Below, in pieces: positions 6,050 to 8,638 of a stretch of 8,638 nucleotides of DNA; position 1 is the stretch's first letter; each line of letters starts with the position of its first letter. A program made the position numbers and the translations under genes. The DNA comes from Thermotogaceae bacterium (GTDB lineage Bacteria > Thermotogota > Thermotogae > Thermotogales > Thermotogaceae), in NCBI GenBank assembly GCA_021161105.1, contig JAGHBG010000039.1, positions 1 to 8,638 of the forward strand. The letters are read 5' to 3'. The notes beneath the pieces are model-generated. The model had not been told where the DNA came from and ran no database searches. It was given only the letters and a program-made list of their open reading frames with translations.

Positions 6050-7011
6050 TGAATCTCACCTCTGATTAAATCCACAAGCTTCATCTTAGCACCATTTATA
6101 GCAACTCTCACAGCATTCTTTATGGCAACTCTGTCAGAATTTCCATGAGCTTTTACAACCACACCATTAACACCAAGGATAAAGGCACCACCATACTCTG
6201 ACGGATCAAGAAGTTTTTTGAATTTATCAAAAGCTTTTTTCATCAAAAGTGCTCCGAGCATGGCTAAAAATCCTGAAGATTTTATCGACTTTTTAAGGCT
6301 TTCAGATACAAGTTTTCCAACACCTTCCATAGTTTTCATTGCTATGTTTCCCGTAAATCCATCGGTAACAACTACATCTACAACACCAGTATTTATATCC
6401 CGACCTTCAACATTTCCATAAAATTCGCCGCCGAGCTTCTCCTTCAGCAGTGCATAAGCTTCTTTTACAAGGTCAGTCCCCTTTATTTCCTCTTCTCCCA
6501 CATTCAAAAGACCTACTTTAGGATTCTCTCTTCCCAAAACCTTCGCATAAGCAATCCCCATTATTGCAAAGTCAAGGAGGTGCTTAGCCCTAACAGATAC
6601 ATTAGCTCCGTTATCTATAAGCACAGTAAAACCGTTTGTAGATGGTACAGGAACCGCCAAAGCGGGTCTCTCTATTCCCTCAATTTTTCCAACAATCGAT
6701 GTAGCTCCGAGAAATAGCGGGCCAGTGCCTCCCGCACTAACAAAGGCATCTATCTTTCCTTCCCTTAAATACTGCAAACCAAGGTGCATTGATGAGTTTT
6801 TCTTCCTTAAGACTTCCATGGGCTTGGAATCCATCATTAAGTCATCAAAAGAGGAAACAACTACAGCATCTGGAATTCTTTGCTTTATTAGGTTTTCATC
6901 ACCAAAAGCATATAATTCAATATCATATTCCTTTAACGCCAAAAGGGCGCCTTCTATCATTTCCTCTGGCGCCCTGTCTCCTCCCATTATATCCAGACCT
7001 ATCTTTATCAT
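6046..7011 (-). CDS. plsX: Phosphate acyltransferase PlsX
   Basis: PlsX converts acyl-ACP and phosphate into acyl-phosphate, which PlsY then uses to acylate glycerol-3-phosphate; it is a peripheral membrane enzyme that starts phospholipid synthesis. The 321 residues are slightly short but complete. Family motifs appear in order: D7-I-M-G-G-D-R-A-P at the N-terminus, S92-A-G-G-T-G (S-A-G-N-T-G in many homologues), N-V-G-E-E-E-I-K-G-T-D in the middle, V-V-T-D-G-F-T-G-N, then Y-G-G-A and L-G-V-N-G-V-V-V-K-A-H-G near the C-terminus. A hydrophobic, lysine-rich helical stretch before Y-G-G-A suits membrane contact. ATG 7011 is preceded by GGAGTGA, which overlaps the stop of rpmF 7 nt away. The order yceD-rpmF-plsX is a classic bacterial operon. 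Confidence 0.95.
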   Translation of the reverse strand: MIKIGLDIMGGDRAPEEMIEGALLALKEYDIELYAFGDENLIKQRIPDAVVVSSFDDLMMDSKPMEVLRKKNSSMHLGLQYLREGKIDAFVSAGGTGPLFLGATSIVGKIEGIERPALAVPVPSTNGFTVLIDNGANVSVRAKHLLDFAIMGIAYAKVLGRENPKVGLLNVGEEEIKGTDLVKEAYALLKEKLGGEFYGNVEGRDINTGVVDVVVTDGFTGNIAMKTMEGVGKLVSESLKKSIKSSGFLAMLGALLMKKAFDKFKKLLDPSEYGGAFILGVNGVVVKAHGNSDRVAIKNAVRVAINGAKMKLVDLIRGEIQ

Positions 7012-7018
7012 TTTTATG

Positions 7019-7201
7019 TCACTCCGCTATCTCAAGAACCTGCTTCCCGTTGTAATATCCACAATGGAGACAAACTCTATGAGGCATCTTTGGTTTCCCA
7101 CAATTCGGGCATGTTTCCATAGCTACAGATATTGCTCTGTAAATCTTAGCTCTTTTCTTATGAGTTCTGCTCCTTGATCTTTTCTGCTTTGGAACCGCCA
7201 T
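7019..7201 (-). CDS. rpmF: 50S ribosomal protein L32, zinc-binding form
   Basis: A 60-residue, strongly basic protein starting M-A-V-P-K-Q-K-R-S, the hallmark of L32. Four cysteines form a zinc ribbon: C31-P-N-C34 and C44-L-H-C47. It is thus the C+ version, not the cysteine-free paralogue some bacteria use under zinc shortage. It belongs to the large ribosomal subunit. ATG 7201 lies 3 nt after the stop of the DUF177 gene, with GGGAGGG as ribosome site inside the end of that gene. The close link to yceD and plsX matches the common operon. Confidence 0.96.
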   Translation of the reverse strand: MAVPKQKRSRSRTHKKRAKIYRAISVAMETCPNCGKPKMPHRVCLHCGYYNGKQVLEIAE

Positions 7202-7204
7202 CTT

Positions 7205-7756
7205 TCATCCCTCCCGAAGTTTTTCTTTAAACTTTTCTAAAATAGCAAACTTATTATTTACAACATTAAATTCTGGTTTCTTATCACATACATGATCTGG
7301 ATGCTCATTCAAATTTATACCACAATATGGACATAACCCCTTACAATCTGGTCTGCATAGGACTTGCTCTGGAACTTCAAGTACCATCGCCTCAATTATC
7401 CGGTCCGTTAAATCTATCACCGGATTTTTATAGTATATCACATTTCTGAGGTTTTCAAGTTCCACTTCACTTTTTTCGTCCCTATAGGCCTCTGGAACAT
7501 ACAATGCTTCTATTGTTCCGTTTATTTCCAGCCTTACTGGGGTTAAGCACCTTGTACATGGATGCTCTATTGCAGTTTTCACAAAACCACCCACAGCTAT
7601 GCCATCTTTCGCTCTCACTACCACCATCTTAACTTTAACAGGTTCTAAGATTGGCATCTTTCCTATATCGAGTTCAAGATAATCCAGCTCAAATATTCCT
7701 TCAAGAATAACTCTTTCCTTCTTTTTCAAAACACCCGTATCTATCTTCCATTCCAT
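7205..7756 (-). CDS. yceD: DUF177/YceD-family protein, probable large-subunit rRNA factor
   Basis: A 183-residue soluble protein directly upstream of rpmF, the place YceD (DUF177) occupies in many bacteria; in E. coli YceD affects 23S rRNA accumulation, and the exact activity is not settled. The family C-x-x-C appears as H-P-C67-T-R-C70-L in the middle. A second, cysteine-dense segment follows: C134-x3-C138-x3-C142-P-Y-C145, then C157. Together these look like one or two zinc sites. The ATG at 7756 lies inside the end of the patatin gene, giving a 16-nt overlap, with AGAGGTGGTGAGG upstream as a strong ribosome site. The call rests on the C-x-x-C pattern plus location; the function is from family knowledge. 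Confidence 0.88.
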   Translation of the reverse strand: MEWKIDTGVLKKKERVILEGIFELDYLELDIGKMPILEPVKVKMVVVRAKDGIAVGGFVKTAIEHPCTRCLTPVRLEINGTIEALYVPEAYRDEKSEVELENLRNVIYYKNPVIDLTDRIIEAMVLEVPEQVLCRPDCKGLCPYCGINLNEHPDHVCDKKPEFNVVNNKFAILEKFKEKLREG

Positions 7757-8562
7757 GGCACCTCACCACCTCTCAAAAATCTCTTTACCGATTCATAACC
7801 CTTTTCTATAGCCCATTTGCCTTTCAGAAACTCAAGGGTATCCATATCACCTAAGTCGTAATTTACATAAATATCCGCCAATTTTGCAGAGTAATTTCTC
7901 ATCTTTATTCCCCTATATGAATCAATTGCCAAAAGAACTGCATTGCCCGAATCTAATTTTTTAACGATTTTGTTTGAAGAACAATCGAGTGCTATCACAA
8001 AATCTGCTCCCAAATCTCTTGCTACAACTGTCGGTAAATTATCTACTATCCCGCCATCTCCCAGAATTCTTCCTTTGTATTCCACTGGAGGAACTATTCC
8101 AGGAAGCGCCATGCTGGCTTCAAGTGCTATCTCTATATCGTCCTCCGGAGGGTGGAAAATTACTCTTTCTCCAGTTTCATAATCAGTCGCTGTCAAATAC
8201 AAATCTATGTTGAAATTTATTCCCTTGAAATGAGGAAGTTTTTTTAATTTATTGGCCAAGAACCTCATACCGGAGAAAGTATTCATGTACCAACAGCCAA
8301 ATTTTACAACAATTTTGCTAAAACTCCCTTCCAGAAATTTATCGTAACTCAAATTCATTCCGTACCTTTCCATAAAAGTGTTAGCGTTCTTTTCCAGAAT
8401 TTCAGCGTCCATAAAATAACTGTAGGCTGTTGCTATCAATGATCCCATACTAACGCCAACAATTGTATCCGGCTTAAAGCCAAACTCTTCCAGGGCTTTA
8501 AGAGCGCCGATGTGAGCAAGTGCCCTTGCCCCGCCACCTGATAAAACCAGAGCTTTTTTCAA
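7741..8562 (-). CDS. Patatin-like phospholipase (RssA/NTE type)
   Basis: A probable serine acyl hydrolase acting on phospholipids or lysophospholipids with a Ser-Asp dyad. From TTG 8562 it has 273 residues. The oxyanion loop is G9-G-G-A-R-A14, where homologues usually have G-G-G-x-R-G, followed by L-A-H-I-G. The nucleophile elbow is G36-V-S38-M-G40, and the catalytic Asp lies in D169-G-G. There is no signal peptide, so it is probably cytoplasmic or membrane-peripheral. TTG 8562 gives M-K-K-A-L-V-L-S-G-G-G, the usual family start, 5 nt after GGAGGGA. A TTG at 8583 adds seven residues containing the ribosome site and overlaps the stop of the preceding gene. The gene ends in TAG and overlaps the next gene by 16 nt. 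A lipid hydrolase in one operon with plsX suggests acyl-chain turnover tied to synthesis (inference). The substrate is unknown. Confidence 0.9.
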   Translation of the reverse strand: MKKALVLSGGGARALAHIGALKALEEFGFKPDTIVGVSMGSLIATAYSYFMDAEILEKNANTFMERYGMNLSYDKFLEGSFSKIVVKFGCWYMNTFSGMRFLANKLKKLPHFKGINFNIDLYLTATDYETGERVIFHPPEDDIEIALEASMALPGIVPPVEYKGRILGDGGIVDNLPTVVARDLGADFVIALDCSSNKIVKKLDSGNAVLLAIDSYRGIKMRNYSAKLADIYVNYDLGDMDTLEFLKGKWAIEKGYESVKRFLRGGEVPWNGR

Positions 8563-8567
8563 AATTA

Positions 8568-8574
8568 TCCCTCC
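8568..8574 (-). promoter_or_regulatory. Ribosome binding site that decides the patatin start
   Basis: Minus-strand GGAGGGA sits 5 nt before TTG 8562. It rules in favour of that start over the upstream TTG at 8583, whose translation would run through the ribosome site. Confidence 0.7.
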
Positions 8575-8579
8575 GTAAA

Positions 8580-8638
8580 TCAAAATCCCGGGAGATACTT
8601 TGCCACAACTGAAGGATTGAAAAAAGACTGGTCAGGGG
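8580..8638 (-). CDS. C-terminal fragment of an unidentified upstream gene
   Basis: One minus-strand frame from the right edge reads 18 residues ending in A-K-Y-L-P-G-F and a TGA at 8580-8582. The patatin ribosome site begins 5 nt later and its start 17 nt later, a spacing that suits an operon. Composition looks protein-like, but 18 residues are too few to name a family. Another frame is also open here and runs on into the patatin gene out of frame, so this frame choice rests mainly on the well-placed stop. Confidence 0.5.
   Translation of the reverse strand, partial: PDQSFFNPSVVAKYLPGF

Noticed and set aside
6725..7177. Plus-strand open frames opposite plsX and rpmF
   Set aside because: They are shadows of strongly conserved minus-strand genes, have serine/proline-rich composition and no ribosome sites.

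Overview
The window looks like an ordinary chromosomal segment of an anaerobic, probably thermophilic bacterium of the phylum Thermotogota. This rests on the release factor 2 sequence, which is close to what I remember of Thermotoga RF2 but could not align. It also fits an outer-membrane BamA-like protein in an otherwise Gram-positive-looking gene set, frequent AGA/AGG and ATA codons, strong GGAGG-type ribosome binding sites, GTG/TTG starts and very tight gene packing. The genus cannot be fixed from the sequence. I see no rRNA, tRNA, CRISPR array, insertion sequence or phage gene.

Layout. (1) Positions 1-1374, minus strand: a three-gene redox operon, read right to left. It holds a small five-cysteine protein of unknown function, a CcdA-type membrane electron carrier, and a secreted thioredoxin-fold protein that runs off the left edge. 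(2) Positions 1375-1536: a divergent control region. It has a good sigma-70-like promoter for the redox operon, a perfect 6-bp inverted repeat at its predicted start site, and an extended -10 for the opposite strand. (3) Positions 1537-4904, plus strand: prfB (RF2, no programmed frameshift) overlapping a bamA-like gene by GTGA. (4) Positions 4905-5140: a gap between convergent genes, with inverted repeats but no clear terminator. (5) Positions 5141-8638, minus strand: a compact operon. Read right to left it is the tail of an unidentified gene, a patatin-like lipase, a DUF177/YceD protein, rpmF (zinc-type L32), plsX and a PfkB-family sugar kinase. Neighbours overlap or lie within 17 nt of each other.

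How the parts may fit. The right-hand operon has the widespread yceD-rpmF-plsX core, which links ribosome biogenesis to phospholipid synthesis. Here a lipid hydrolase precedes the core and, at the position after plsX where fabH is common, there is a sugar kinase. CcdA passes electrons across the membrane to extracytoplasmic thioredoxin-like proteins. The divergent BamA has exactly two cysteines, both in an insertion in its last POTRA domain, so it is a possible client of that redox pathway; this is inference. No clearly new defence or mobile system is visible. The best leads are the BamA cysteine pair, the small cysteine-rich protein, the divergent palindrome and the structured convergent gap.
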